From contig ML662442.1 of assembly GCA_007570785.1 (NCBI GenBank), positions 33,961,909 through 34,025,908 of the forward strand: DNA of 64,000 nucleotides, read 5' to 3'. The DNA comes from Antilocapra americana. Taxonomy: Eukaryota > Chordata > Mammalia > Artiodactyla > Antilocapridae. The translations under genes and the position numbers were made by a program. Of the stretch, positions 32,008 to 43,870 are shown piece after piece. The notes beneath the pieces are model-generated. The model was not told the DNA's origin, did no database searches, and saw nothing but the letters and a program-made list of their open reading frames with translations. Within the stretch, counting starts at the first letter, position 1, and every line of letters starts with the position of its first letter.

Positions 32008-34439
32008 CCCATAACCAAAAATATCTATTTAGTGTATAATTTTTTCAGATATTTTTCTGCACATGTAAGTGTAAATTTTTAAAACTAAAATTGGATCATA
32101 CTGAACTTAATATTTTATGAACTCTATGGTTTTATTTAAAACTGTAATGTGAACTAGATGTCTATTATATAATGAGCACCAAAAGTGGATTAATCAGGCC
32201 ATCAAGCTTTTGTTTTTCTCTTTTGCCTTTACACTTACCCTTTTAGTCCCACTTTCTTACCCTTATGGTGCCTACTTCGAAATAGTGTAATTTAAAATGC
32301 AATTTCCAAGGCATAGGGAGGTGAGAGTAGGTCTAATTTATACTAGAACATAATTAACATTTCAGAAAATACACTTAATAACTTTGTTTTACTCTACAAC
32401 TTTGTTTTTCCTGCTACAATTATTTTTTAATAATTTTATTTTGCATGAATCTATAGCTGAAATTCCCCATTGATTTTAGAACAAACACTGAAATTAAAGA
32501 TTTCATAATAAAGCATAGATGTGATACACACCTAGATAGATGTTTTCAAGGAGATCAAAAGCATTTTTTCTTTTTTCTATTCAACATCTCTACAATTCAG
32601 CTATATTGGGGGCCTCACCACTAGCTCTCTTTCTCCCTCTCAGTAAGAATCAAGAAAGGCCCAGGACACTGTTACTTCTTCCAGATTTGGTTTTTGTTTA
32701 CAAAGGACTCTCCATTTTAAAGTATAATGTCAAAGTGGCTAAGCAGAAGGGCACCAGAATTGACAGAAAAATGACTATGATTTAACCAAGAAGTCATATT
32801 TACATTGTAAATGAGATAAAGTAATAGAAAATGTGCTGGATCAAGATGATAGTTTGGTCCACGCTGATGAAATCCTTGGATGGTAACCCCTTCGGTGAGC
32901 ATGCTCCTTTGCCTGGCCTTGTGAGTCGGGTCTGGGAGCGCCACAGCTCTGTGCTGGGAACCAGGAAGTGTCAAGTTGTCTGTGAGCTATCTTTGCCTTC
33001 ACAAATATTTACCAGCCACCACCCTCCTCTCCTCATTGCTACAGAAATGAAAAAAAACAAGGGGAGAAACAATTGAGAAAGGAATATGATTTCAGGTTTA
33101 TGAGGTATGAGAGATAAGGAATTATCCTTATTAGGGGAATAGTTAACAGGACTTTTTAAAATTTTATTTTAAAGCAGTAAGATTTTTGACTCTCCTGATT
33201 CTCTCAAACAACATAGCAAGCAAACATTTAACAAAAACTTAAGGTGTAGGAATAAATCTTAGGTAGACTCTGTAAGTGAAATGTACATAAATATCTGATT
33301 TACAAGTTTAGCTGAGTTTCTAGTCTGGAGGCTAAGAGAATAGAAGGAGGGGGAAAAGTAATAATCAACATTATATTAAGGCTTATCGATGTAATTAGTT
33401 ATGATAGACATAGTAATATTTAATGAAATACCAAAGGTAACCAATCTTGCAGAAACAGACAATTTTTATAAGATCCCTATACTAAACTATGCCTTTAAAC
33501 AAAAATTACAGTGTATATACCAATCAGAGTGCCCTTGTAAGCCTTTGAATTATTGTTTATGGCATGTTTTCTTAGTCCATTGGTTAATATTATGCTCAAG
33601 TCAGAGGTATTTATTATTCCAAAGGTTTTGTAAAATGAGTTTTTGGTAATGTCTCTATAGCTACTGGTGGGAAAGTACATTTTTGTGACATTAGATTTAT
33701 TTTCTTAGAGTTTGTCTTCTAAATATGTAATGTCTGAAGAAAATGATAATCTGAAAAGACAGTGCTGCTTCAGCTGGTCAGTTTCATTTCTCCCTCCGTT
33801 TAAATCTGTCTTTCACTCACGAAACACCAACAGAATGGACTGACTTCAAAAGTGTTTATTTACTTTATAAAGAAAGTGATTTTCCAACAGACTTCTGATA
33901 TATCAAAAGGTCCTCGGGAATCAAACCTTGTCTCTCTTTCTTCTTTCTCCCTAAAACTTGTAAAGTGTTTCATTGACCTTGAACATTTTGTTCACATCCT
34001 TTGAAGAAAGGCAGAGATATAAAATAATGTTTTTGAAAGTACTGTGTTACAAAAGAAAGAGTGCCTGTTAGCCCATGTCCTGGATAATAATACTTCTTAG
34101 GCTTCTATTTTGGGAATGCACAAATAACCAGAATATTAAATCTAGGTGGAGTTTTAATGATAACTTTAAAATCCTTTGATTTACTAGAAATAAAAGAGAT
34201 TTTAGAGATCACTAAATTCTGCTCTGAACCAAAACAAAATATCAGGCATTTTTTTCTTATTATAAATGTAATATAGATGTTTAGTGCAAAGATTTGTGAA
34301 AAATAACAAATTTATGTGTACTCTATCTAGCTTAAAATATAAAATGTTATCCTGATTAATATGCGGTTTAGTATTGTGTGTTTTTTCAACTTGATGTATA
34401 CAGGGATCATAATTAAGTGCCAGTAGCAGTGTTTTAAGT
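32008..34439. other. Long unassigned, repeat-poor block
   Basis: 2.4 kb without a repeat I can name, other than a possible old L1-associated trace at 32010-32130 ('agatatttttctgcacatgt', 'aaaattggatcatactgaac'). No coding evidence. 33840-33960 is a mixed-composition patch. Confidence 0.45.
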
Positions 34440-34790
34440 TCTAATTGTTCCATACTTTACCAACAGTTGATATTGATGAACTTTAAAATTTTGCTTTTCT
34501 GGTGTATGGAAATGGTATTTGTGATATTATTTTGCATTTCCATGATCATTAACAAGATTGAATATCTTTTTGTACTTTTTGGATACATTCCTATTATCTT
34601 TTCAATGATGCCTATTTTTCTGTTGGGTTATTTATATTATTCTTAAAATATATAGAAAATTTTCATGAATTTTGCATAATAATTCTTTGTCAGTTATGTC
34701 TTACAAATATGTTTTTTCAGACTTATATTTTCACATCCTTTGTCATACATATTATGGAGGTCTTACCTAAAATCTGTAAAGTAAATTAAC
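34440..34790 (-). mobile_element. Old L1 (L1M type) fragment
   Basis: Antisense ORF2: 'atttgtgatattattttgca tttccatgatcattaa', 'ttctgttgggttatttatat', 'aataattctttgtcagttat', 'tattttcacatcctttgtca'. These follow the L1M antisense order. It is a separate copy from the next one, since L1 3' sequence starts again at 34795. Confidence 0.65.
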
Positions 34791-34794
34791 CTAG

Positions 34795-36095
34795 TGTGCA
34801 AAATTATTATATATTTACATAAGCATATAGCCATCACCTAGATCAACATATAAAACATCTCCAGAACTGCAGTAGAATCCCTTTATACCTTGTATCTAGT
34901 TAATGTTATTACACTTCCCATGCTCAGGCTTCCCTAGTGGCTCATAGGTAAAGAATTTGCCTGCAGTGTAAGAGATCTGGGTTCAATTCCTGGGTTGGGA
35001 AGCTCCTCTGGAGAAGGGAATGGCAACTCACTCTAGTATTCTTACCTGGAAAATCTCATGGACAGAGGAACTGGCAGGCTACAAAGAGACAGGGGTTGCA
35101 GGGGTTGTAAAGAGACAGACATGACTGAGCGACTATTCCTTTTGCTTTTGGCCAATGCTCCCAGTATTCTCTTCTCTACCACTCTGGATCGATTTTTCCT
35201 GTTTTGAAATCTTAATGAATGAAATTATATAGTATGTTTTGTACAACTGAACAGTCATATAATTGTATCATACTATAATCATACAAAACATATTTTATAA
35301 CTGGCTTCCTTCGCCCAGTATTCTGTGAGCAAGACATTGTATGTAAAAATATTGTTATTTTTCATCGCTATGTACTGTTCCACTGTGTGACTATTTTACA
35401 ATTTTCTATTCTACAGTTGATGCACATGTGGGTTCTTGTGTTAGTCTATTAAACGTTTCTGCTATAAGCATTCCTGTACTTACCCTTTGATAGACAGTAG
35501 CCCTTAACTGTCCTTGGATTTATAGCCATGAGTGGAATTTTGGGGCATAGTTGTATGTATGCTTGGCTTTAGTAGATATAGCCAGAATGTTTGGCAAAGT
35601 GGTTACATTGATACTCACTTGGAATAACAGTACGTGAGTTTCAGCTGCTTTATGTCCTCATCAATATTTAGTATGGTCATTCCTTGAATTTTAGTCATAT
35701 TTTATCAGATTAGTCTATATGCAATCATCTTCTCATAGGTTTAATCTAGTAGATTCTCATTTTCTCTTTAATTTTCATTCTCTTGGTGACTAATGTTGAA
35801 AAACTTTTTGTAGGCTTCATGACTATTCATAAATTTCTTTTTATCAAATGCTGCTGTCTGTTGCTCTTTTTTCTTGGATTGTCAGTCTTTCTGATTTTGA
35901 TTCATATTTCTTTGTATATTATGGATTCAAGTCCATTATTATTAGACAGGTAGTTTCTTCTTCTGGTTTATTACTTGTCCTTTCATATCTACATGTTATC
36001 TTTTGAAGCAGAAATTCTTAGTTTTAATAAAATCTAATTTATAAATTTTTTATGGTTGATGCTTTTTAATGAAATCCAGTTTGTAAATTTAAAAA
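34795..36095 (-). mobile_element. Old L1 (L1M type), interrupted by a Bov-tA
   Basis: Antisense: 'tagccatcacctagatcaac', 'aaaacatctccagaactgca', then after the SINE 'aatgaatgaaattatatagt', 'ctacagttgatgcacatgtg', 'agccatgagtggaattttgg', 'ttacttgtcctttcatatct' and 'aaatctaatttataaatttt'. It covers the 3' UTR and part of ORF2. Fully decayed. Confidence 0.75.
34926..35136 (+). mobile_element. Bov-tA SINE with internal rearrangement
   Basis: Sense copy starting 'aggcttccctagtggctcat' and ending 'catgactgagcgactattcc'. Near the end the expected 'acagtccatggggttgca' is altered: 'aaagagacag' (35083-35092 and 35109-35118) and 'caggggttg' occur twice, a short local duplication. Confidence 0.94.
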
Positions 36096-36639
36096 AGTTA
36101 TAATATTTAACATTTGGTGTCAATATTGACATGATTGTAAAATTTTGTTCAGAGCTAAGCTCAGCAGTATACTTTAAATACATTTCTTTTCTTGTACAAT
36201 CTTTTTTTTTCTTTTGCTGATTTTTTTTGTGTATGTGCGCTTATTACTAATTAAGCCTAAGACTTCTCAACAAAGTTATAAAATTTATTTCAGTATGTTC
36301 AATTTAAGTAATATGTATATTTCACTTTTTCTTTTAAAAATCTTCCCTTTCAGCCTGATTTCTAAGTCTCCATACTAAGCAGAGATTGTCTGCTAACCAG
36401 GGTAATCTACAATGGACATGTAGAAAGAAAAGTTAACCTCTGATGTTTTAATTCACTGAGATTTTGGGAGGGGTTGTATATTACTGTAGTATAACTTACG
36501 CTGTACTGACTGTCAGTAGTATTCCTTTGCTGAAAATAACTGCTTTGTTGCAAGCTGAACTTCAGCCATCCCATGCTTTGCCTCTGCTATCAATGTAGGA
36601 AGTCCTTTGATCTCTTCATTTTTTTGCATCCTTGTTTTT
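36096..36639. other. Unassigned AT-rich sequence
   Basis: No gene or nameable repeat. Confidence 0.5.
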
Positions 36640-37445
36640 TTGGAATCTCAAGTCTTCCTTTTTCTTATTTTACTCCATTGTTTTGGTGGCACATATTTTT
36701 CAGTAGCTTCCTTATAAAAACTTGTGGAAAGTAAAGTTTTTGAGACCCTAAATGTTGAAATATGTCACACTAGATATGATTCATAACTTGGCTGAATTAA
36801 GGTATTTATGTTAGCAGTACTTCCCCTTCAAAATTTAGAAGACAATTCTTCAGTTACTCGCTGAAAGTGTTATTATTTGAAGTCCATTGACATTTTAACA
36901 TACTTGTTTTCCTTTCTAGAAGTTTTCAGAATCATCTCTTTGTCTTGAGTGCTCTGAAATTTCAGAGTGATATGCCTTGGTATACCTTTGTGCTTTGTAA
37001 TGGAATCTGGAAACCCATGTACATTAGTTCTGGAAATTTTCTTATATTGTTTCTTTAGTAATGTTTTTCCTACCATTTTCTCTGAGCTCTCTTTAGAATT
37101 CCTGTTATTCAGATCCTGGATCTCCTTGATTGATCTAATTATTTTATATTTTCTCTACCATTTTCAAACCCTTTATCTTTCTCTCTCCCCCCCCCTTTTT
37201 TTTTTGATTTTCTCAGTTTTATCCTCTAACTTTTCTCTTGGTTTTGCTTTTCGTATATATTTTAAAATTTCCAAATCTCTTTTATGTTCTCTGAAGATTG
37301 TCATCCTCCCTTCCTTCCCTCCCTATTTTTTCCTTCCATCATTCTTTCTTTCCTCCTTCTTCTCTCTCCCTCTATATTTTTAATCTTTTATTGTTCTTTC
37401 TGCTCCCTGCATTTTTTCCCTGTGTGCTTGTTTATTTTGCTATTG
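36640..37445. mobile_element. Unnamed old interspersed repeat, pyrimidine-rich end
   Basis: 'ttttggtggcacatattttt cagtagcttccttat', 'cgctgaaagtgttattattt', 'gatatgccttggtatacctt', 'tctggaaacccatgtacatt' and 'atctccttgattgatctaat' match the order of a very common mammalian dispersed repeat that I cannot name with certainty. From 37180 it degenerates into C/T-rich simple sequence. The 138-codon frame at 36967-37383 is an artefact of this composition. Confidence 0.4.
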
Positions 37446-38449
37446 TTAGAAATTTTAATCAAATGTCTAAGAATCCTTGACTCTTCATTCATATTATGAA
37501 TGAGTCACTAAAATGCTAACTGGAATGTCTGGGAATATGGGGTTCACCATGATAATTTTTGCTGTAGAATTCTGGTAGGTTCTATACAGCAAGCACATTT
37601 ATTTAAGAACATTTATTTCAATTACTGCTGGCTAAGATGAAATAAAAGGTAAGAGTGGATTTTGTATTTAGGCAATGCTTTCTTAGCATCTATTGAAATC
37701 ATCATGTAGTCTTTAACCTTTAATTTGTTAATGTAGTTTCTGAATGGTAGGGTTTCTAATGTAATGTTTCAGAATGTCTTTGTTGTCTTTCTTCAAGGAG
37801 AAGCTAAAGTTTCTGCTTTTTAAGGAAGGGGAAACTGGGGTGGGAAGGCTGACAGTGCTGTCCATGCTGCCAGGGTCTGGGTTTGCCCTCTCTTTGCTCT
37901 GTGCAATGCAGAAGTTAAGATTTTACTTTTCAAAACAAGGATTTGACATAGGAAGACTGTGGCATATTTTAAGGAGTCAACTAAGTTTGTTGTTATTCTT
38001 AGACTTTCTGTGTTTAATATAGTTTTTGCTTTATCAAAGCCCAAATGGAATTAAATCTCTTTACTAGCATAACATCTAAGGTATTTGGTTTGACATCATT
38101 TTAAGGGTAAGAGAAGGTATTTATAAAATGTTTTTTCAATGAGCTCCTCATCTGTGGTTTAGCTACTTTCCTTACCACAGCATAGCTTTCCATCTACTCT
38201 TTATTGTCACATGGCAATCAAAAGACCAACACTCTTTTCCCTTCTGCAATATTTTACTCCTTCACATACTTCCCCAAAGAAAAAGGAAGAGTTAGAGGCC
38301 TGTTCTAATCATTAGTATCAGTTGCAAAAGAGAGTCTGAGTTCCCTGAAATGCCAAAAAATATTTAGCTAGGATTTTTTCTTAAGCTAAGAAATTTTATG
38401 GCGAAGTCTTAGAAATTATTGGTATATTGACAAAATGAAAAGCAGTCTA
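37446..38449. other. Mostly unassigned, short L1 trace
   Basis: About 37670-37750 ('ttagcatctattgaaatcat', 'catgtagtctttaaccttta') looks like antisense L1 ORF2. Otherwise nothing recognisable. Confidence 0.4.
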
Positions 38450-38625
38450 AAGGTATCATGGAAGAGACTTAGGTCTGGGAACCAAGCCAGGAAGTGTTAG
38501 GCTCACTTCTCACTCACTAGCAAGTCACTAGCCTCTCTGAGCCCTCGTTTCTTTCTACATAAAATAAGAAGGCTTGACTTCCCTAGATTGTCTCTGTGGT
38601 CTTTTGGGACTCTAACATTCTTTTG
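38450..38625 (+). mobile_element. MIR3 SINE
   Basis: 'cttaggtctgggaaccaagc', 'tcactagcaagtcactagcc', 'ctctctgagccctcgtttct', 'ctacataaaataagaaggct', 'tttgggactctaacattctt': the MIR3 order, including the 'ggtcccttccagctctgacattct' end. Confidence 0.72.
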
Positions 38626-38799
38626 TACTCAAAACAATAGCAACTCTAGGAAATATTCAGTAAATGGACTTGTATAGTTTATTGCTTAATTAATGTAAAC
38701 TTCATTAATGTTATAATATTTCAGAATTAAATATTTTTTTCCTTTTTGTTATGAACACTTTTATTTTTAAATATATGAAATAGAAGGCTTCCTGGGGAG

Positions 38800-39010
38800 C
38801 CATAAAATATCCCCAGAGTAGGCAGAGTAATATCCCCAACCTAAGATGTCCCATGTCCTAATCCCTGAAATTTGTTAATGTGTTACCTTCCATGACAAAA
38901 AGACTTAGCAGATATGATTATGTTAAGGATTTATGTAGAGGTGGAGAGGTTATCCTGGATTACCCAGGTGGGTTAATCTAATCACAAGGGTCCTTATATG
39001 TTAAAGAGGG
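38800..39010 (+). mobile_element. MLT1-type MaLR LTR, 5' part
   Basis: Sense LTR: 'aagatgtcccatgtcctaat', 'ccctgaaatttgttaatgtg', 'ttaccttccatgacaaaaag', 'ggttatcctggattacccag', 'taatcacaagggtccttata'. The 3' half is missing. Non-coding. Confidence 0.82.
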
Positions 39011-39289
39011 AATTCATAGACTTCATAGAATGTTGGATCTGGAATCCACCATAAATATAATCTAATGAAGTCTAGCACTTTCTTTTCACAAGAGAAGAAA
39101 TTGTAACCCTTTGAGATTAAAATTGTGAGTTTCTCCATAATCATCAAGCTAAATTCCACTACACTATAGTCTTTCCAGCTGAAAGTGCTGGGACATGAAA
39201 CTGTTTAATAAATACCTTAGTGTGAACTGTGAAGGAGTATGAAATTCAAATGCATCTTGTATGAGTCAACTCATTCTCACTTGAGAAGC

Positions 39290-39467
39290 AGCTTAACAGA
39301 GTAGATCTGATCTAGGAAGTGTAGTGAAATTGCCTTTATACAAATCCCATCTCTAGTACTTCCCAGCAGTGTGACCCTTGACAAGTTATTTAACCTTTCC
39401 ATGCTTCTATTTCCTTGTCTGTAAAATGGAGATGGTAATACCACTAACTCGTAGGGTTGTGAAAAAG
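39290..39467 (+). mobile_element. MIR SINE, 5' part (split by Bov-tA)
   Basis: 'acaaatcccatctctagtac', 'agtgtgacccttgacaagtt', 'atttaacctttccatgcttc', 'gtctgtaaaatggagatggt', 'cgtagggttgtgaaa'. It continues at 39660-39745 ('gttaaatatattaataactg', 'gtagaacaaggcctggacca') beyond an inserted Bov-tA. Confidence 0.88.
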
Positions 39468-39659
39468 TGAAAGTTAATTTCTCAGTCGTGTCCAGCTCTT
39501 TGCGACCCCATGGACTATAGCTTGCCAGGCTCCTCTGTCTATGGAATTCTCCAGGCAAGAATATTGGAGTGGGTAGCTATTGCCTTCTCCAGGGGATCAT
39601 CCCAACCTAGGGATTGAACGCAGGTTTCTGCATTGCAGGCAGATTCTTTACTGTCTAGA
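39468..39659 (-). mobile_element. Bov-tA SINE inserted in MIR
   Basis: Antisense copy: 'gtcgtgtccagctctttgcg', 'gaccccatggactatagctt', 'tgccttctccaggggatcat', ending 'gcagattctttactgtctag' without the last ~18 bases of the tRNA head. Imperfect target-site duplication ttgtgaaaaag (39457-39467) and ttgtggaaag (39660-39669). Confidence 0.95.
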
Positions 39660-39745
39660 TTGTGGAAAGAGTTAAATATATTAATAACTGTAAGGCTCGT
39701 AGAACAAGGCCTGGACCATATTTAACACTATATAATTATGAGAAA
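39660..39745 (+). mobile_element. MIR SINE, 3' part (split by Bov-tA)
   Basis: Resumes the MIR of 39290-39467: 'gttaaatatattaataactg' and 'cctggaccatatttaacact' correspond to the 'gattaaatgagttaat...gtgcctggcacatag' 3' end. Confidence 0.75.
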
Positions 39746-40442
39746 TTACTGTTATGAGCACCAGGCTTTATAATAAAGACATGCTATTTCTGTTAAACAA
39801 AAACATATTTCTTAATATTTTAAAAAAATTTAATTATTAATACTAATATTTGTCCCTGCTGTGGTTATTAGCCACCGCCTGTGGTGAAGGCATGAACTCA
39901 TAACCCTGAAACAAGGTCTCAATGTTCTGGTAAGGCTGACAGTCTTGTCTTCTTCCATGCCCCCAGACATTTTGTAGACAGTGAGCACATGACTGTCATG
40001 AGTGTTCTTGCTAATTAAAGTCTCATTAATACCAAAGAACTGTACAGTGACTGGTTCTATACTGTCATTTCTGCAAGCTGCATTGTTTGAAGAACAAAGC
40101 AGCTGATGTTCTGTTTCGTTTCTTTCATAATGCTGAGCATGGGTATCTCAGAGAATTGCTTAGGTTGGCAAACTTTGTGAGCAGAAGTGCTAGATCTGTA
40201 TGCATCTTCAAGAATGAGGCAGTTCAAAGCTAAAGTGAGCTGGGAAAGAAATAGGAAGTGAAAAAGTAGAACGGAAAGACATAGGTAGATAGAGGAAGAA
40301 AAAAGAGGAAGGAAGAAAGAAGGAGCCATGAAAGGACATGAAAGATAAATGAAAACACTTAAATGGAGAAGAGACTTCTAAGAGGCAGTTTGGGCAAACA
40401 GGAGACTGTTTTATATGAAGTGTTTCTGATGCCTAAACCTGT
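39746..40442. other. Unassigned non-coding sequence
   Basis: No nameable repeat. 40240-40330 is purine-rich (aagaaataggaag type), which creates an antisense 90-codon frame without biological meaning. Confidence 0.5.
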
Positions 40443-40612
40443 CTTCTCAAACTTTAATGTGCATTAGAATCACCTGGAGGACTTGTTAAACTAGTTTCCT
40501 GGATGCCATTGGTAGATTCTGCTCCAGGAGCTCAAAGTGAAGTCCAATAATGCAGATTCTAACAAGCCCAAAGGTGGTACTGATGCTGTTTGTCTGTGGA
40601 CACAGAACCTTT
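40443..40612 (+). mobile_element. MER5A (hAT-Charlie MITE)
   Basis: 'cttctcaaactttaatgtgc attagaatcacctggagg', 'acttgttaaactagtttcct', 'aatgcagattctaacaagcc', 'ggtactgatgctgtttgtct' and 'acacagaacctttgcg': a clear sense MER5A. Confidence 0.85.
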
Positions 40613-41154
40613 GCGTTAAACCGTATTCACAAAAAATTAATAGCTTTTGGCATATTTTTAAGCTATATTTTATATATAGTAAATAGCATAGATGTTGATG
40701 TTCTTGGTTTCCTAATGTGAGTTACACCCTACTAGGTCATAAAAAAGATCTATCTGTTCCTATTATACTGTCTCTTCAAGGATACCAGTAGATTTTTTTT
40801 TTTTTTGAATGAAGTCCTAGTGGCCTGATGTTATATTCCATCAGAATGATATAATAAACTTCAGTAAGGTTTTTAGTTTTTTAAAGAACAACATGTATAT
40901 CTATAATCTGGAATTGAATGCCAAAGAACTGGAAATACCTATATTACTATGATTACACCAGAAATTCTCCTGGTCTCATATAAACTATAGCCAATTTTCT
41001 CTTATTTATGATCCCATTTGAAAGGAGGATATTTTGTTGTATTATATTGAATTCTCTTCCCATTCTTTGGATTAGCAATTTACAGGATTTCTGTAATAAG
41101 TAATCTGAGATGTTGGGCAAGGAAGCTATTGAGTTGAAATTTCTTCTTGAATGT
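40613..41154. other. Unassigned non-coding sequence
   Basis: T-run at 40794-40806; nothing nameable otherwise. Confidence 0.5.
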
Positions 41155-41312
41155 GCCTCTTGAACCTCATGTGCATCTAAACACCTAGGAATCTTGTTAA
41201 AATGCTTATTCTGATTCAGGGGGTCAGATGTTGGGTTCTAAGTTTCGCTTGTGTAACAAGCTTCCAAATGACATCAATGCTGCCAATTTACAGCTCACAT
41301 TTTCAGTAGTAA
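41155..41312 (+). mobile_element. MER5A, tandem copy 1
   Basis: 'cctcatgtgcatctaaacac', 'ctaggaatcttgttaaaatg', 'cttattctgattcagggggt', 'gtaacaagcttccaaatgac', 'atcaatgctgcc'. Diverged but in the right order. Confidence 0.75.
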
Positions 41313-41331
41313 GGCCTTGTATGGTGTGTGA

Positions 41332-41505
41332 AGGTGATTCTCAGACTTTAGCGAGCATCAAAATCAATGGAAGCCTTGTTAGAACACAGATTTGTGGCTT
41401 TTACACCTGAGTGTCAGAGTTAATGGGAGTGGGGCCTAAGAATTTACATTTCTAAGTTGCCAGATGATGCTGGGGAAAGTGCAGGGAAACTTTTGACAAC
41501 TACTA
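41332..41505 (+). mobile_element. MER5A, tandem copy 2
   Basis: 'gtgattctcagactttagcg', 'agcatcaaaatcaatggaag', 'ccttgttagaacacagattt', 'gagtggggcctaagaattta', 'cagatgatgctgggg'. Same orientation as copy 1, about 20 bp apart. Confidence 0.8.
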
Positions 41506-42116
41506 ATCTATTAACCAACCTCTTCATCTTGCTGATACTGATAGACTTGCCAGAAATTTATACTGTTGATTGCGATTGCCCTCAGATGTCTATGATAAAT
41601 TCGCCAGTGGTCTCTTCATTGACAAATCCATAGACTTCTCTCAGTCTTACCTGGCTTCACAGTGGCTTCTGACTTGTTACTCTGCTCTTGATACCTCCAT
41701 CTCTCTTAGTTACTATAGCAGTATTTTCTGTTTCCTTCTTACATCTCTAACTCAGACTGTGTTCTGTCTCAGATTCCTGTAAAAGTTTCTCTTTAATCCA
41801 CCCCATGCTTTAATCTCACAAGTCTGCCTGACCTCAGCCTCTTATCATGTTACCTTAGACCACATCAGGGCTTGTCTAACCGATCTCTCTGCCTCGAATC
41901 TCTAAGCCTCTCCTCCCACTTCAAACAGTGATCTTTCTAAAATACAAGGGTGGGGATATTTATTACTGTGCTTAAAATCCTTCAGTAGCTTCCCATTTGT
42001 TCCCATTGTTCCCTTTGGATATATTCCAAACTCTTTAGCTTGGCTAATGTGGCTCTCTAAAATCTAGTCCGTATCTGCTCTTTCCACTTATATCATGCCT
42101 ACTTTGGAATCTTAGT

Positions 42117-43870
42117 TGAATTCAGTTCATTTGCTCGGTTGTGTCCCGCTCTTTGTGACCCCTTGAACTGCAGCACGCTAGGCTTCCCTGTCCCTCACTA
42201 ACTCCCGGAGTTGCCGCAAACTCATGGCCATTGAGTCAGTGATGCGATCCAACCATCTCATCCTCTGTCGTCCCCTTCTCCTTCGTCTTCAGTCTTTCCC
42301 AGCAGCAGAGTCTTTTCCAGTGAGTCAGTTCTTCCCCTCAGGTGGCCAAAGTATTGGAGATTCAGCTTCTGCATCAGTCCTTTCAATGAATATTCAGGAC
42401 TGATTTCCTTTAGGATGGACTGGTTGGATCTCCTTGCAGTCCAAGGGACTCCCAAGAGTCTTCTCCAACACCACAGTTCAAAAGCATCAATTCTTCAGTA
42501 CTCAGCTTTCTTTATAGTCCAACTCTCACATCCATACATAACTACTGGAAAAATCATAATAACCTTGACTAGACAGACCTTTGTTGGCAAAGTAATGTCT
42601 CTGCTTTTTAATATGCTGTCTATGTTGGTCATAACTTTTCTGTTAATTTCATGGCTGTAGTCACTATCTGCAGTGATTTTGGAGCTCCCAAAAATAAAGT
42701 CTACCACTGTTTGGACTGATTCCCCATCTATTTCCCATAAAGTGATAGGACCAGATGCCATGATCTTAGTTTTCTGAATTAAGCCAACATTTTCACTCTC
42801 CTCTTTTACTTTCATTAAGAGGCTCTTTAGTTCTTTTTCTTTTTCTGCCATAAAGGTTGTGTCATCTGCATATCTGATGTTATTGATATTTCTCCTGGCA
42901 ATCTTGACTCCAGCTTGTGCTTTATCCAGCCCAGTGTTTCTCATGATGTACTCTGTATATAAGTTAAATAAGCAGGGTGACAATATATAGCCTTGAAATA
43001 CTCCTTTTTCTATTTGAAACCAGTCTGTTGTTCCTTGTCCAGTTCTAACTTGCTTCCTGACCTGCATACAGATTTCTCAGGAGGCAGGTCAGGTGGTCTG
43101 GTATTCCCATCTCTTTCAGAATTTTCCACAGTTTGTTGTGATCCACACAGTCAGAGGCTTTGGCATAGTCAATAAAGCAGAAATAGATGTTTTTCTGGAA
43201 CTCTCTTGCTTTTCTGATGATCCAACATATGTTGGCAATTTGATCTCTGGATCCTCTTGCCTTTTCTAAAACCAGCTTGAACATCTGGAAGTTCATGGTT
43301 CAAGTACTGTTGAAGCCTGGCTTGGAGAATTTTGAATATTACTTTACTAGCGTGTGAGATGAGTGCAGCTGTGTGGTAGTTTGAGCATTCTTTGGCATTG
43401 CCTTTCTTTGGGATTGAAATGAAAACTGACCTTTTTCAGTCCTGTGGCTACTGCTGAGTTTTCCAAATTTGCTGACATGAGTGTAGCACTTTCACAGCAT
43501 CATCTTTTAGGATTTGAAATAGCTTAACTGGAATTCCATCATCTCCACTACTTTGTAGTGATGCTTCCTAAGGCCCACTTGACTTCACATTCCAGGATGT
43601 CTGGCTCTAGGTGAGTGATCATATCATCGTGATTATCTGGGTCGTGAAGATCTTTTTTGTATAGTTCTGTGTATTCTTGCCACCTCTTCTTAATATCTTC
43701 TGCTTCTGTTAGGTCCATACCATTTCTGTCCTTTATTGTGCTCATCTTTGCATGAAATGTTCCCTTGATATCTCTAATTTTCTTGAAGTGATCTCTAGTC
43801 TTTCCCATTCTATTGTTTTCCCCTATTTCTTTGATCACTGAGGTAGGCTTTCTTATCTCTCCTTGATATT
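42117..43870 (-). mobile_element. BovB LINE, 1.75 kb, inserted in L2
   Basis: Longest BovB here. Antisense, from the 3' terminus ('gaattcagttcatttgctcg') to a 5' truncation upstream of the reverse transcriptase ('tgaggtaggctttcttatct'). Perfect 15-bp target-site duplication ctttggaatcttagt (42102-42116, 43871-43885). It keeps the 3' terminus, thumb, full reverse transcriptase region and part of the linker from the endonuclease; the endonuclease itself is gone. Confidence 0.98.
42495..43838 (-). pseudogene. BovB ORF2 reverse transcriptase remnant
   Basis: Three open pieces in different frames, N to C. 43838-43548 is the linker (HFKKIRDIKGTFHAKMSTIK ... DIKKRWQEYTELYKKDL). 43296-43045 holds motif A in FCFIDYAKASDCVDHNKLW, where intact copies have DYAKAFD. 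43067-42495 (190 codons) holds motif B (GVFQGYILSPCLF), catalytic YADD at residues 66-69 (42872-42861) and the C-terminal VVMYGCESWTIKKAE. Frameshifts separate the pieces, so no full enzyme is encoded, but the catalytic motif itself is intact. Confidence 0.92.

Noticed and set aside
36967..37383. 138-codon plus-strand open frame rich in Phe/Ser/Leu
   Set aside because: Produced by T- and C/T-rich composition in an old repeat; no domain, no conserved start context.
42495..43838. Possible active BovB reverse transcriptase
   Set aside because: Catalytic YADD is intact, but three frames are needed to read it and the endonuclease is absent.
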